Assembly: GCA_015711855.1 (NCBI GenBank)
Contig: JACVJF010000009.1
Span: 1 to 48,733, forward strand
Direction of reading: 5' to 3'
DNA length: 48,733 nt
From: Candidatus Solincola quzhuomuensis
GTDB lineage: Bacteria > Actinomycetota > Geothermincolia > Geothermincolales > RBG-13-55-18
Part shown: piece by piece, positions 25,219-33,467 of the stretch
Layout: every line of letters begins with the position of its first letter
How positions within the stretch are numbered: the stretch's first letter is position 1
Made by a program: the position numbers and the translations under genes
The notes under the pieces: generated by a model
Told to the model about the DNA's origin: nothing
Seen by the model: only the letters and a program-made list of their open reading frames with translations
Database searches by the model: none

Positions 25219-27030
25219 CTACCTCTTGCCGGATAGGAAATCCCGACATATGTCTACGCCCTCCTTGGGGTTGAGGGTCCAGGCATCCGCCCCGACATAA
25301 TCTCTTACCAGGGGAGTGGTCGGGCCGCCGCCGATTATAACCAGCCGTCCCACGCGCAGGCCGCTCTCCTTAAGGGACTCGACGACCTTGCGCATGGACT
25401 CGAAAGCGGGGGTTATCAAGGCCGACATGGCCAGAATGGGCGCGCCGCTCTCGGAGACCTCCCTCACGAAGGACTCGGGCGCCACGTTCACCCCCAGGTC
25501 GCGAACCTCGAAGCCGCCCGCCTTGAGCAGGGACACTACTATATTCTTTCCTATATCGTGGATGTCGCCCTGAGGCGTGCCGATGACCACCGGGCCCAGG
25601 GACGTCCCGGGCCGGCTCCAAGCCAGAAGCGGCTCCAGGTCGGCCAATACCTCCTTAAAGATCTCCCCCGCCATGATCAACTCCGAGAGGAAATACTCTC
25701 CCGAGCTGTACAATTCGCCCACCATCTCCATTCCCGAACGGCATTCGTCGATAACCTGGAACACGTCCACGCCTGCGTCCAAGGCCTCTTTTATCAACCC
25801 TTTGACCTCGTCGTAGAGCAGGTTGCCCAAGGCCTCCGCTATCTTCCCTTTCGGACGCGAAACATCGGCGCTCTTTTCGGGAGCGCGCACCGGCTTCTCC
25901 GAAACCGGTGCGGCCTTCTTACCCCGGTAGTTCAAACCCGTCTCCACCATGGCCCTGAGGTTCTCCGGTTTCACGTTTACCGGGCATTCGCAACCCGTGG
26001 TCAACATGAAACCGCCGCCGTCCCCCACCTCGTCGATCAGCTTCCGGCAATAGGCCTCCACGTCGCCAGGACTGCCCAGGGTGAGCAGGGCCGCGGGGAC
26101 GTCGCCGCTGATGCACATATGGCCTTTCAGTATCTCCTTGGCCTGGAAAATGTCCGTCGTCCCGTCGAGATCACAGACGCACTTGCCCTTCGGCAACTTC
26201 TTGAGGTAGGGCAGGTTCATGCCCCAGTCGGTGTCGAAGTGCAGCCAGGGTAGGATGCCCTCCGAAACGAAAGCATCGACGTATCGCTTGAGGAAAGGCC
26301 ATTCGAAGCGCTCGAAGATCTCCAGCGGATAGTAGAACCCGGAACCGCGTTCCAGGACGATGAAGGCGGTCATCTTCCCGTTGTTCTTGCACACCTGTAT
26401 GGCGTTGGCGATGAGGTCGTCGCAGGAAGCCCGCATCGCCGCCTCCACCTTGTCCGGTATCTCATAAAGGTCCCGGGTGAATTCCACGAGGGTGCGACAC
26501 AGGGAGAAGGCCATCATCACCGAATCAACTGCCACGCCGAGCAGAATGGGCATTCCCCGCTCCTCGCAGATCTTCATGTCCTCGTTGTAGAGCTGGTTGC
26601 TAACCGTCTGCATGAACACCAACTTCTCCAGGCTCTTGCCGCTCATCCTCTCGTAATGCTCGTCCCAGAAAGCGTTCCACCCCATCGCGGCGATCTCGTC
26701 GTAGTCGTCCCGTTCGAAGAGCACCCTCTCATCTATTTGGTAGAGGTCGTCCTCTCCCAGCTGCTTCCCGGGAATAAGGTTGCGGACGGGCGCCCCGCAG
26801 AGTCTTCCCGGCAACATCGGATAGTAATAGTTCGGCTTACTCCCGTAATCGTAGCCGAATTCGTTGAAACACCAGATCAAGGCTTCCCGGGCAGCCGCAT
26901 GATCACGCCAGGCCTCTCCCTGGGTTATCCCGTAGAGCCTGGGGGCCGCGGTTACCAGAATGGGGAAAACGGGATGTCTGTCCACCGGCTCCAGGGCCAC
27001 GGCGGCCTTGAACCGTTCCTCCTTAGTCAT
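25219..27030 (-). CDS. UroD-type methyltransferase fused to a corrinoid (B12)-binding domain (CmuA-like)
   Basis: About 603 residues. Residues 1-360 are a uroporphyrinogen-decarboxylase/MtaA-type barrel (EPVDRHPVFPILVTAAPRL near the start, WLHFDTDWGMN and LTTGCECPVN as likely metal-ligand loops). Residues 390-600 are a cobalamin-binding domain: a helical cap, then GDIHDIGKN (lower axial His about 491), MSALIT (S-L) and IGGGP. The fusion of these two parts is known from CmuA of chloromethane degraders; here it suggests methyl transfer from an unknown donor to the protein's own corrinoid. The start is uncertain: the ATG at 27030 begins MTKEERF as in relatives, but GGAGG lies 7 bases before an in-frame TTG five codons upstream (about 27045). 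The second UroD protein is at 31262. Confidence 0.8.
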   Translation of the reverse strand: MTKEERFKAAVALEPVDRHPVFPILVTAAPRLYGITQGEAWRDHAAAREALIWCFNEFGYDYGSKPNYYYPMLPGRLCGAPVRNLIPGKQLGEDDLYQIDERVLFERDDYDEIAAMGWNAFWDEHYERMSGKSLEKLVFMQTVSNQLYNEDMKICEERGMPILLGVAVDSVMMAFSLCRTLVEFTRDLYEIPDKVEAAMRASCDDLIANAIQVCKNNGKMTAFIVLERGSGFYYPLEIFERFEWPFLKRYVDAFVSEGILPWLHFDTDWGMNLPYLKKLPKGKCVCDLDGTTDIFQAKEILKGHMCISGDVPAALLTLGSPGDVEAYCRKLIDEVGDGGGFMLTTGCECPVNVKPENLRAMVETGLNYRGKKAAPVSEKPVRAPEKSADVSRPKGKIAEALGNLLYDEVKGLIKEALDAGVDVFQVIDECRSGMEMVGELYSSGEYFLSELIMAGEIFKEVLADLEPLLAWSRPGTSLGPVVIGTPQGDIHDIGKNIVVSLLKAGGFEVRDLGVNVAPESFVREVSESGAPILAMSALITPAFESMRKVVESLKESGLRVGRLVIIGGGPTTPLVRDYVGADAWTLNPKEGVDICRDFLSGKR

Positions 27031-27099
27031 GGTCTCACCCACCAAAGAAATCGCCTCCCTCCGTCCCCTCAAGAACGACCCAATCCTGGAAACGTGCTC

Positions 27100-27366
27100 T
27101 CAGCTTTCTTTCTCCTTCAGGATCTTCATGAGTTCGTCCTTTTGGGTCTTGCCCTGCGCCGTCTTGGGGATGTACTCGAGGAATATATAGTCCATGGGAA
27201 TCTTGTACTTGGCCAGCTTGTCCACGAGGTATTCCCTTATCTCTTCCGCGTCCGCCTTCTCGCCCGGTTTCAGGGATACGAAAGCGACCGGTACTTCTCC
27301 CTTCACGGGATCGGGTTTGCCGACGAAGACCACCTCCGAGACCTTGGGAGGGATAAAAATCACCAT
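27100..27366 (-). pseudogene. Orphan C-terminal domain of an acyl-CoA synthetase (gene remnant)
   Basis: 88 residues matching only the C-terminal lid of AMP-dependent synthetases: VSEVVFVGKPDPVKGEVPVA, EIREYLVDKLAKYKIPMDYI and YIPKTAQGKTQKDELMK, with the catalytic lysine in the GKTQK position. The large N-terminal adenylation domain is missing: the frame meets a stop codon a few dozen codons upstream, and the other frames of the preceding sequence show nothing related. It is probably what remains after a deletion. Its lysine loop is intact, so a free-standing lid protein is possible but less likely. It lies 69 bases ahead of the corrinoid-fusion gene on the same strand. Confidence 0.6.
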
Positions 27367-27579
27367 TTCGGCCGCCCGTAAGGAAAGAAGGTCGGGCAGC
27401 GGCGTTCGCTATATGTCGATATCCTGCCAACGCGTTTCTCCGATTACTCTACTCGACGCGGATTCTCCAAAGGTTTCCAACTTACCATAAATATAAAGAT
27501 GTTCGGGGACAAGTCGTGGATGTAGATTCCGCGCCCGAAGTCATGGTAATCATTATCAGAACATGAGGTACGATCTTTT

Positions 27580-27792
27580 ATGGTGACCGGTGAATCTCCA
27601 CCCGCAATGCTGGCGTCGGGCGACGCTCGGCGGAAGGCCGGGACTATCGTTACAACGCCGAGGGGCAGGTTCGTCATGCTCAGGTTCGACGGCGGCTTTC
27701 TTACGGAGTGGGGAGACCCGGACCTCCTGGAACCGGACTGCCTGCACAAGACCGACACGGCGGCTTTGGAACCCGGAAGAATCCGGGATTAG
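27580..27792 (+). CDS. Possible small protein, function unknown
   Basis: 70 residues, in a gap where no large gene exists. The reading frame has the codon bias of neighbouring genes in its middle part, and GAGGT lies 10 bases before the ATG. The predicted chain ARRKAGTIVTTPRGRFVMLR...FDGGFLTEWGDPDLLE has alternating hydrophobic and basic residues as in small beta-barrel (SH3-like) proteins, but no family is recognised. No promoter is certain. It could be chance. Confidence 0.35.
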   Translation: MVTGESPPAMLASGDARRKAGTIVTTPRGRFVMLRFDGGFLTEWGDPDLLEPDCLHKTDTAALEPGRIRD

Positions 27793-27895
27793 AGGCGAGG
27801 TGTTATCCGGCGGAAACCCAAGGGACAGGGCAAGGTGGCCTGTCGCGTAATAGCGTAAGGTCGACGTAAGGTACCTGTTGGTCTGATGGACTTCT

Positions 27896-28984
27896 TCAGC
27901 CCGATCGCCCGTTTTCTAGACCGTGCTTGGAACGCTTCCTCTCCAAGATGGCCAGGCCCATGTCCACAACGCGTTCGAAGGGTTCCTCGCGGTCCTCGCG
28001 GAGGACGACGGAGATGGCCTCCGCCGGGCAAGTGCCCGCGCATAGGCCGCAACCCAAACATCTATCCCGGTCTACCTCCGCCGTCTCCTCCACCCTAACC
28101 GCCCCTACCGGGCAGCGTTCCACACAGGCCTCGCAACCGGTACATTTCTCGGCGTCCACCGTCGCCTCGAAGAGGGCGTTGAGGAAATAGCGTTTGTCCA
28201 GGCCTCTCTTGGTTATCCCTTTCATGGAGGCGCAGCAGCAAGGACAGCAGTTGCATATGTTGGAAAGATGCTTGGTGTTCACTCCGGCATGGATCAGGCC
28301 AGCTTCGTCGGCTTCGCGCAATATCCTCAGTGCCTCTTCCGCATCGATCTCCCGACCGATCCCGTTCTCGATATAGTACTCGGCGGCCGCCCCGAAGCTT
28401 AGGCAGGCCTCCCTGGGATAACCGCACGCGGAGCCGGTCAGGGCGGCTTCCTTGCGGCAGATGCAGTCGGCCACGGATATAACCCGCGCCTTCTTCACTT
28501 CCTCCACCAAGTTGAGGTAGGGATAGGCGGAAAGAGGCGCTTGCACGCGTTCTCCGATGGGGAGGACCTTGAAGCCGGGTATTCCGCTGGCAGCCATCTC
28601 CTCCAGATAGGCCGTCTCATAATACTCCCGGTAGAGAGCTGCCAGCTCCTCGTCCATCTTCTCCACAGAGTACTCGTAGAGCCCGATCATGAAGGGAGCC
28701 GTGTTATAGAAAGTCCGTCCTTCCCTCCGGGCGCGAAAGACCAGCCCCTTGCGAGACATATCCTCCAGTTTCGCCTCCAGGCAAACCGGATCCACCCCGG
28801 CGCGCGCCGCGATGCTCTCCACGTCCTCCGGAAGGGGTGAGAGTAAGGTGGCCAGCTCCGCCTCTTCCTCGCTGAAAAGCCTTTTCAGGATGAGTATCTC
28901 CACCCCGGAGGACGTGGTCGGAAAACCCAACGGCATGCGATCTAGGAATTCCCTCAACTTTTTGTATACTTCATCCCCGGCCAT
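27896..28984 (-). CDS. Cysteine-rich ferredoxin-like protein with CNCCPCCC motif
   Basis: 362 residues from the ATG at 28984 (GGGGTG just upstream). The N-terminal 110 residues look helical and winged-helix-like (SPLPEDVESIAARAGVDPVC then LEDMSRKGLVFRARREGRTFY). A middle part has CICRKEAALTGSACG and, near residue 245, NICNCCPCCCASMKG, a dense cysteine cluster. The C-terminus has two standard [4Fe-4S] motifs, CTGCEACVERCP and CLGCGLCAGTCP. No signal peptide is seen. Comparable proteins occur in anaerobes, but I know no established reaction. It is on the same strand as, and about 530 bases from, the orphan acyl-CoA synthetase fragment. A redox or sensor role is an inference from the clusters plus the winged helix. 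Confidence 0.7.
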   Translation of the reverse strand: MAGDEVYKKLREFLDRMPLGFPTTSSGVEILILKRLFSEEEAELATLLSPLPEDVESIAARAGVDPVCLEAKLEDMSRKGLVFRARREGRTFYNTAPFMIGLYEYSVEKMDEELAALYREYYETAYLEEMAASGIPGFKVLPIGERVQAPLSAYPYLNLVEEVKKARVISVADCICRKEAALTGSACGYPREACLSFGAAAEYYIENGIGREIDAEEALRILREADEAGLIHAGVNTKHLSNICNCCPCCCASMKGITKRGLDKRYFLNALFEATVDAEKCTGCEACVERCPVGAVRVEETAEVDRDRCLGCGLCAGTCPAEAISVVLREDREEPFERVVDMGLAILERKRSKHGLENGRSG

Positions 28985-29090
28985 CTTCACCCCTTTTTCG
29001 TGCGTCTTCCGTCACGATCAACTTCCCCAGCATGACCTGACCAAATATAGACCCTCCCATGTCGCCCGCCGGGGGATACTCTCCCCGGGC

Positions 29091-31232
29091 TCACTGAACG
29101 AGTAAGGCGTAAGGTTGAGGGCCGAAGGGGACGTCTCGAGCGCTTATCTCCACGGTATATGTCCCGGGGGTTGAGGAAACGTCGAGCACCACCCTTTCCA
29201 CGTTGTTGAGAGGGTCCCGCGAACTCCTCCCGTTTGGGTAGTGAAACCTACCATCCGGCCCGATGACTCTGAGATCGAGGTCGTTGGCCAGTTGCCGGCG
29301 GGACTGCGGCAAGGAGGGGTAATCGGTCCAGGCCAAGGTGACGCGCACCTCCCTCCCGGAGTCGATCTCCAGCCTGAATACGCGCGTGTCGCCGCTGCGC
29401 AATCCCCGGCTGTCGTCCAAGACCTTGATCCAAGGCTTTCGAGAACTGGCCAAGGAGACGTCCAGCCTTCCCCATCCCTCCACGGCGTTGGGGGCCGTCG
29501 GAATTTCCTGGATTCCCGGTCCGTACTGTCCCGGATGTAGATCGACGGCCGCGCTCACCAGGAAAGCCTTAACCAGGGCCGCCGAGGGAACCCAGCCGAG
29601 GGCGGATCGCAACCAGGCTCGTAAAGCTGCTGCCTTTCCCGTCACCAGGGCTGCGGCGTAACTGGTGCCGTAGACCGTAAGGCGTCCCTCATCCCCGGCG
29701 GGGAAAAGAACCGCCGAGGTCCCCGGGACGGCCGCAGAGGTAACGGGTAAACCGGTGGCCGGCGCCACCAGGTCGGGTTTTATCCTCCCGTCGGAGGTCG
29801 GGCCACGAGAACTGAAAGCGGCCATTCCCGGATGCGTCCCTACGGAGGGGTCCTCCCCGATGGGTGGGAAAGAAAACCCGCCCGGGAAGAACTGGTCCAG
29901 TTGGGCGTAGGCGGGATATTTCCCGGCGTCCGGCGAAAAACCCTCACAACCGCCGACGCTGATCACGTTCTTGGCGGTAGCTCCTGCGAGGAGGCTTCCC
30001 TCGTCCACCATCCCGTCCCCGTCGGCGTCATCTCCCCAGTTTCCCGCCGCTTCCACCATGACCATATCGGGATGGGTCCAGGCGAAATAATCCCGTTGCG
30101 AGGCATAAACGCCGTAGAGACAAAGCGACTCCCGACCCTCGGGGACGCTGCCATTGAGAAAAGTCCTTATCTCCCTGGCGTAGGCGTCGTTCAGAAGGGT
30201 GAGCATGCTGACAGGCTGCGGAAGGTCACTGATGCCGTAATCCGTGGCGTATACCACGAGGGAGAGGTCTTTTGCTTGTGCAGAAGAACCGTCGAGGAGG
30301 TCTCCGGTCAAAAGGACCTCGGCAACCGTCGTCCCGTGACCGTGCGGGTCGCCTCCGCCATCTCCCCTTAAGGAGACGACCGCCTCCATGCGGCCCCGCA
30401 GCCTAAGGGGAAGAACGGCGGCGTTGCCCTTTCCCACGCCGGTATCCGCGAGTCCCACCTTCTCCCGGAGGGAAGCCGGCTCGGGCGCAGGGAAAAAGGA
30501 GGTTCCCGATCCCTCTTTCCCGCGGGCGAAGAATATGCGGGTCGAGGCCAGAGCACCTCCGGTATAAAGCTCCATCCATTCCACGGCGGGTAGAGCGGCG
30601 ATTTCCTGGAGCCTTTCAACCGGAAGGTGCAGGACCAGGAGTCCGCACCACTCGTCGGAACCCCATCCCAGCGTCTCAATCCCTGCTTCTGCGAGGGCGT
30701 CCAGAGTGCTTTGTACCAGTCCCCCGTCGAAGAGCTCCACCAGCACCGTGGCCTCCCCTCCCTGCACCAGGCGTAGTTGCAGGGCGGGAGAGAGCTTAAA
30801 GTAAGGTTGATAAAGACCGCTCCAGGAAACGAACTCGAGCCTCTTCAGGCGGGTAAAGGAATGGCCGTCGGCGGACACCAGCAAGGTGGAATAGGCCACA
30901 TATCCCCTCGGTTCTCCCCCCAAACGGCGTATCTCCTCCATCCAGTATTCCTGAAAAGAACCCCTATACTGCAGGAGATACAGGTAGCGCTCTTCCGGCC
31001 GGTCTTCGTATCGGAAAGCGTCCGGAAGGTCTCCCGGCTCGTACTTGCCGGGGTAGATGGCACCGTTGACCAGCAGGACGGGAAGGGCTGGCGGGACATC
31101 CTCTTCTGCGGCACCGGCCGCGGCAGGAACAAAGGACAGAAGCAAGCAAAGTGAAAGCAGCCACGCGATCGCCGATTTCACGCCCCCACTACGGTGCCCG
31201 TTGACCTTCGGGGGAACCGGACCGATTTCCAT
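29091..31232 (-). CDS. Secreted subtilisin-like serine protease (S8 family)
   Basis: 713 residues from the ATG at 31232, which has GAGGAG 8 bases upstream; the frame extends to 31328 without a better start. A signal peptide (AIAWLLSLCLLLSFVPAAAG) follows about 18 residues in. The catalytic motifs are in order: LADTGVG (Asp about 263), GHGTTVAEV (His about 299), EAAGNWG (oxyanion Asn about 398) and GTSYAAALVTG (Ser about 524). About 200 residues before the Asp look like a propeptide or inhibitor region, and the C-terminal 130 residues form a beta-rich domain (VRVTLAWTDYPSLPQ...YTVEISARDV) like the C-terminal domain of proprotein-convertase-type subtilases. It is probably exported and matured by self-cleavage. 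It begins 29 bases after the UroD-like gene and may share its transcript. Confidence 0.9.
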   Translation of the reverse strand: MEIGPVPPKVNGHRSGGVKSAIAWLLSLCLLLSFVPAAAGAAEEDVPPALPVLLVNGAIYPGKYEPGDLPDAFRYEDRPEERYLYLLQYRGSFQEYWMEEIRRLGGEPRGYVAYSTLLVSADGHSFTRLKRLEFVSWSGLYQPYFKLSPALQLRLVQGGEATVLVELFDGGLVQSTLDALAEAGIETLGWGSDEWCGLLVLHLPVERLQEIAALPAVEWMELYTGGALASTRIFFARGKEGSGTSFFPAPEPASLREKVGLADTGVGKGNAAVLPLRLRGRMEAVVSLRGDGGGDPHGHGTTVAEVLLTGDLLDGSSAQAKDLSLVVYATDYGISDLPQPVSMLTLLNDAYAREIRTFLNGSVPEGRESLCLYGVYASQRDYFAWTHPDMVMVEAAGNWGDDADGDGMVDEGSLLAGATAKNVISVGGCEGFSPDAGKYPAYAQLDQFFPGGFSFPPIGEDPSVGTHPGMAAFSSRGPTSDGRIKPDLVAPATGLPVTSAAVPGTSAVLFPAGDEGRLTVYGTSYAAALVTGKAAALRAWLRSALGWVPSAALVKAFLVSAAVDLHPGQYGPGIQEIPTAPNAVEGWGRLDVSLASSRKPWIKVLDDSRGLRSGDTRVFRLEIDSGREVRVTLAWTDYPSLPQSRRQLANDLDLRVIGPDGRFHYPNGRSSRDPLNNVERVVLDVSSTPGTYTVEISARDVPFGPQPYALLVQ

Positions 31233-31261
31233 GGCGCATCTCCTCAGGGACGGCATCGGGA

Positions 31262-32233
31262 TCAGGATCGCGCTTCCTCCACAATGGCCTCCAGGTTGCG
31301 AAGGGGAGCGTCCGCCGGCACGTCGCACCCCGTGGAGATGACGAAATTACTGGATCCTCTCAGGGACCTGAGCAACCTCCTCGTCTCCCACCTCACGTCG
31401 TCTTCGCTCCCCCGTCTTAATAGCCCCCGCCCCAGGTTCCCGAGAAGGATCAGGTTTCGGGGCAGGCGTTCCATGTAGACCTGAAGGTCGGTGCCCCCGT
31501 CGAAAAGGATTCCGTCCGTGCCGATCGACATCATCTCCTCCAGGATGCGGGAGACGTCGCCGCACACGTGGTATATCCCCGCGGCACCCGCGGACCGTAT
31601 TATCCCGAAAAGGCCTTTGAGATAAGGCAAATAGAGCCTGCTGAACGTGCCCTTTCTCAGTATGGAGGCGACCGGGTCCATGACCATCACCAGGCCGGTC
31701 CGGTAAGCCAGCGCCGAGGCGTACTCCGCCACTACCGCGGTGGTGAAACTCAGCGATTCCCGGAGCAGGGATTCCGAACCAATACTTGCCAACCAGTTCT
31801 CCCCCCTTACTAGTAGGGAAAGCAGGGTCAGCGGCCCGGCCACAGTGACCCCCCACAAGAGGTCCTCCTCGCCGGACAGCTCCTCGGCAACGCGCAGGAA
31901 TACGGGCATGCGTGCGGTTTTTTCCGGGTCCGGATAACCGGTCCTCAGGATGTCCTGCAAACCGGGAGCCTCCCCGTCCGCTATTTCGGGCGGCCGGTCG
32001 TCGAAAAAGTCGACCCGCATACCCAGGGCTTCGGCCTCCACGGTCAGATCCGGAAGGGCGAAAACGATGTCGGGCTGCGACCGATCACGGAAGGCGCGTA
32101 AGGCCTTTATCTGCATCTCGGCGTCGCAGAGCGCCTCACGCACCGAGCAACCCGCCAGGACGACAGCCGGATAGCAGGAAGGAAAAGCCACCATACGCCT
32201 TCTACGGCTGACCACGAAATCGTAAAAGTTCAT
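31262..32233 (-). CDS. UroD/MtaA-family methyltransferase-like protein
   Basis: 323 residues from the ATG at 32233, chosen because MNFYDFVVSRRRRMVAFPSC begins as in the family and GGAG lies 9 bases upstream; the longer frame to 32458 reads through the divergent promoter region. It has the pattern of MtaA/MtbA: PDLTVEAEALG and RGENWLASIG loops, then a zinc-type motif, YHVCGDVS (H-x-C) and, about 75 residues later, STGCDVP (C). This H-x-C...C set binds the zinc that activates a thiol for corrinoid methyl transfer. Its partner is unknown; the corrinoid-fusion protein at 25219 is on the same strand 4 kb away. The subtilase gene follows after 29 bases. Confidence 0.8.
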   Translation of the reverse strand: MNFYDFVVSRRRRMVAFPSCYPAVVLAGCSVREALCDAEMQIKALRAFRDRSQPDIVFALPDLTVEAEALGMRVDFFDDRPPEIADGEAPGLQDILRTGYPDPEKTARMPVFLRVAEELSGEEDLLWGVTVAGPLTLLSLLVRGENWLASIGSESLLRESLSFTTAVVAEYASALAYRTGLVMVMDPVASILRKGTFSRLYLPYLKGLFGIIRSAGAAGIYHVCGDVSRILEEMMSIGTDGILFDGGTDLQVYMERLPRNLILLGNLGRGLLRRGSEDDVRWETRRLLRSLRGSSNFVISTGCDVPADAPLRNLEAIVEEARS

Positions 32234-32431
32234 GGTATCCGCTCCGGGTTCAGGACCACGAACAAATAATAACCCAACACCGCAAGGCAAGCCACGGAGG
32301 TCGCAGACGACGCCGGTGCCCGGCACGATTCCTCTTACGGAAAACTCATTCCATAAACATGTTAAAATCCGGCTGAGAAACGAATAAGGGGAAAACGTTA
32401 AGGCGGAAGCAACGGAAAGCGAAGAGATGAC

Positions 32432-32995
32432 GTGAACAACCATTTCCCGAAAAGTCATTCCTTTAAATCGGCCCTTCTCTGGGGACGGGTCATGGTGATC
32501 TCGGGTGGTCTCCTGGCGATAATCGCTTCCCTCTGTTTTACCTGGGCGGAAGCACGTATCAACCTGAAGGGGTTCTTCTCCCTCCTTCCCGGAGGCTTGA
32601 AAACTTCCGTCAAGCTCACGGGGATAACCTGGATGGCCGCCCTCGCCGTCTCCGTCGCCGGTGCCTGCCTGGCGGGGCTTCTGTGGAAAAGGGGTTCGGG
32701 GCCGATAGCCATAACCGCCTCCATAATACTATTGGGAATCTTCCTCGCCTACCTCGTCGAGCTGATCAACAGGGCTTACGAGGCCCTGGGGCTGTACGAT
32801 CGCGTCCTGGAGGCGGTGCGCAGCATCCCCCACCTGGGGGCGACGCTGGAATCCTATATCAGGGAAAACGTGGTTTTCTCCGCTTATCCTAAGGCCGGCT
32901 TATTCCTCTTCCTCTCCGCCTCCCTCGTAATGTTGGCGGGAGGAATGCTCATCCAGTCCCGAGCCGGCCGCGAGGAACCCGCTTCAAGTCCGTGA
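32432..32995 (+). CDS. Integral membrane protein of unknown function
   Basis: 187 residues starting with GTG at 32432; an in-frame ATG at 32492 is an alternative start. Four hydrophobic segments are visible: MVISGGLLAIIASLCFTW, WMAALAVSVAGACLAGLLW, IAITASIILLGIFLAYLVEL and LFLFLSASLVMLAGGMLI. A loop of about 60 residues lies between the third and fourth. No family is recognised. It is transcribed divergently from the UroD-like gene (start 32233) and ends 23 bases before the cupin start; the cupin has its own promoter inside this gene's end. Confidence 0.55.
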   Translation: MNNHFPKSHSFKSALLWGRVMVISGGLLAIIASLCFTWAEARINLKGFFSLLPGGLKTSVKLTGITWMAALAVSVAGACLAGLLWKRGSGPIAITASIILLGIFLAYLVELINRAYEALGLYDRVLEAVRSIPHLGATLESYIRENVVFSAYPKAGLFLFLSASLVMLAGGMLIQSRAGREEPASSP

Positions 32996-33011
32996 CCGCC
33001 GCGGATATAAT
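32983..33011 (+). promoter_or_regulatory. Promoter of the cupin gene, leaderless
   Basis: TTCAAG (32983-32988), 17 bases and TATAAT (33006-33011). The ATG at 33019 begins 7 bases after the -10 box, the distance expected for a start of transcription on the A of the start codon. No ribosome-binding site precedes the ATG. Confidence 0.6.
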
Positions 33012-33018
33012 AGAGCGC

Positions 33019-33360
33019 ATGAAGGTCGTCCATTATACGGAGGTCCCGGCGGAAAACCCCGGTGGAGACACCAAAGGGGTGACCATAAGATGGCTCATCT
33101 CCCGTGAGGACGGGGCTCCCAACTACTTCATGCGGGTCTTCGAGATAACTCCCGGAGGCTATTCGCCCCTTCACCGCCACGAATGGGAACACGAGATATA
33201 CGTGCTTTCCGGCGAGGGAGAGCTGGTCGGAGAGGATGGGGTGACTCGGGTGAAGCCGGGGACGGCCGTCTTCGTCCCCGGGGGAGAACTCCACCAGCTG
33301 CGCAATCCAGGAGAACAGCTGCTCCGCTTCATCTGTACCGTACCCTCCTCGGGACGATAG
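33019..33360 (+). CDS. Cupin-domain protein
   Basis: 113 residues, a single cupin_2 barrel. The first metal-site motif reads YSPLHRHEWEHEIYVLSGEG (G(X)5HXH(X)3-4E type) and the second, VFVPGGELHQLRN. The ligands H, H, E, H are all present. Such small cupins are sugar or polyketide isomerases, sensors or simple binding proteins; the substrate cannot be deduced. The in-frame codon at 32992 is rejected as the start because the TATAAT box (33006-33011) lies downstream of it; ATG 33019 gives a leaderless message. Confidence 0.85.
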   Translation: MKVVHYTEVPAENPGGDTKGVTIRWLISREDGAPNYFMRVFEITPGGYSPLHRHEWEHEIYVLSGEGELVGEDGVTRVKPGTAVFVPGGELHQLRNPGEQLLRFICTVPSSGR

Positions 33361-33467
33361 AACGGGCGTACTTTTAAAATCCTCGGGGATCTTGTCTTGC
33401 AGGCCCTGTGTCGTTTGGGGAAAGAACCCGGAAACCGTCTGGGCAGAGAATGGAGAGGAGGCAGGAA

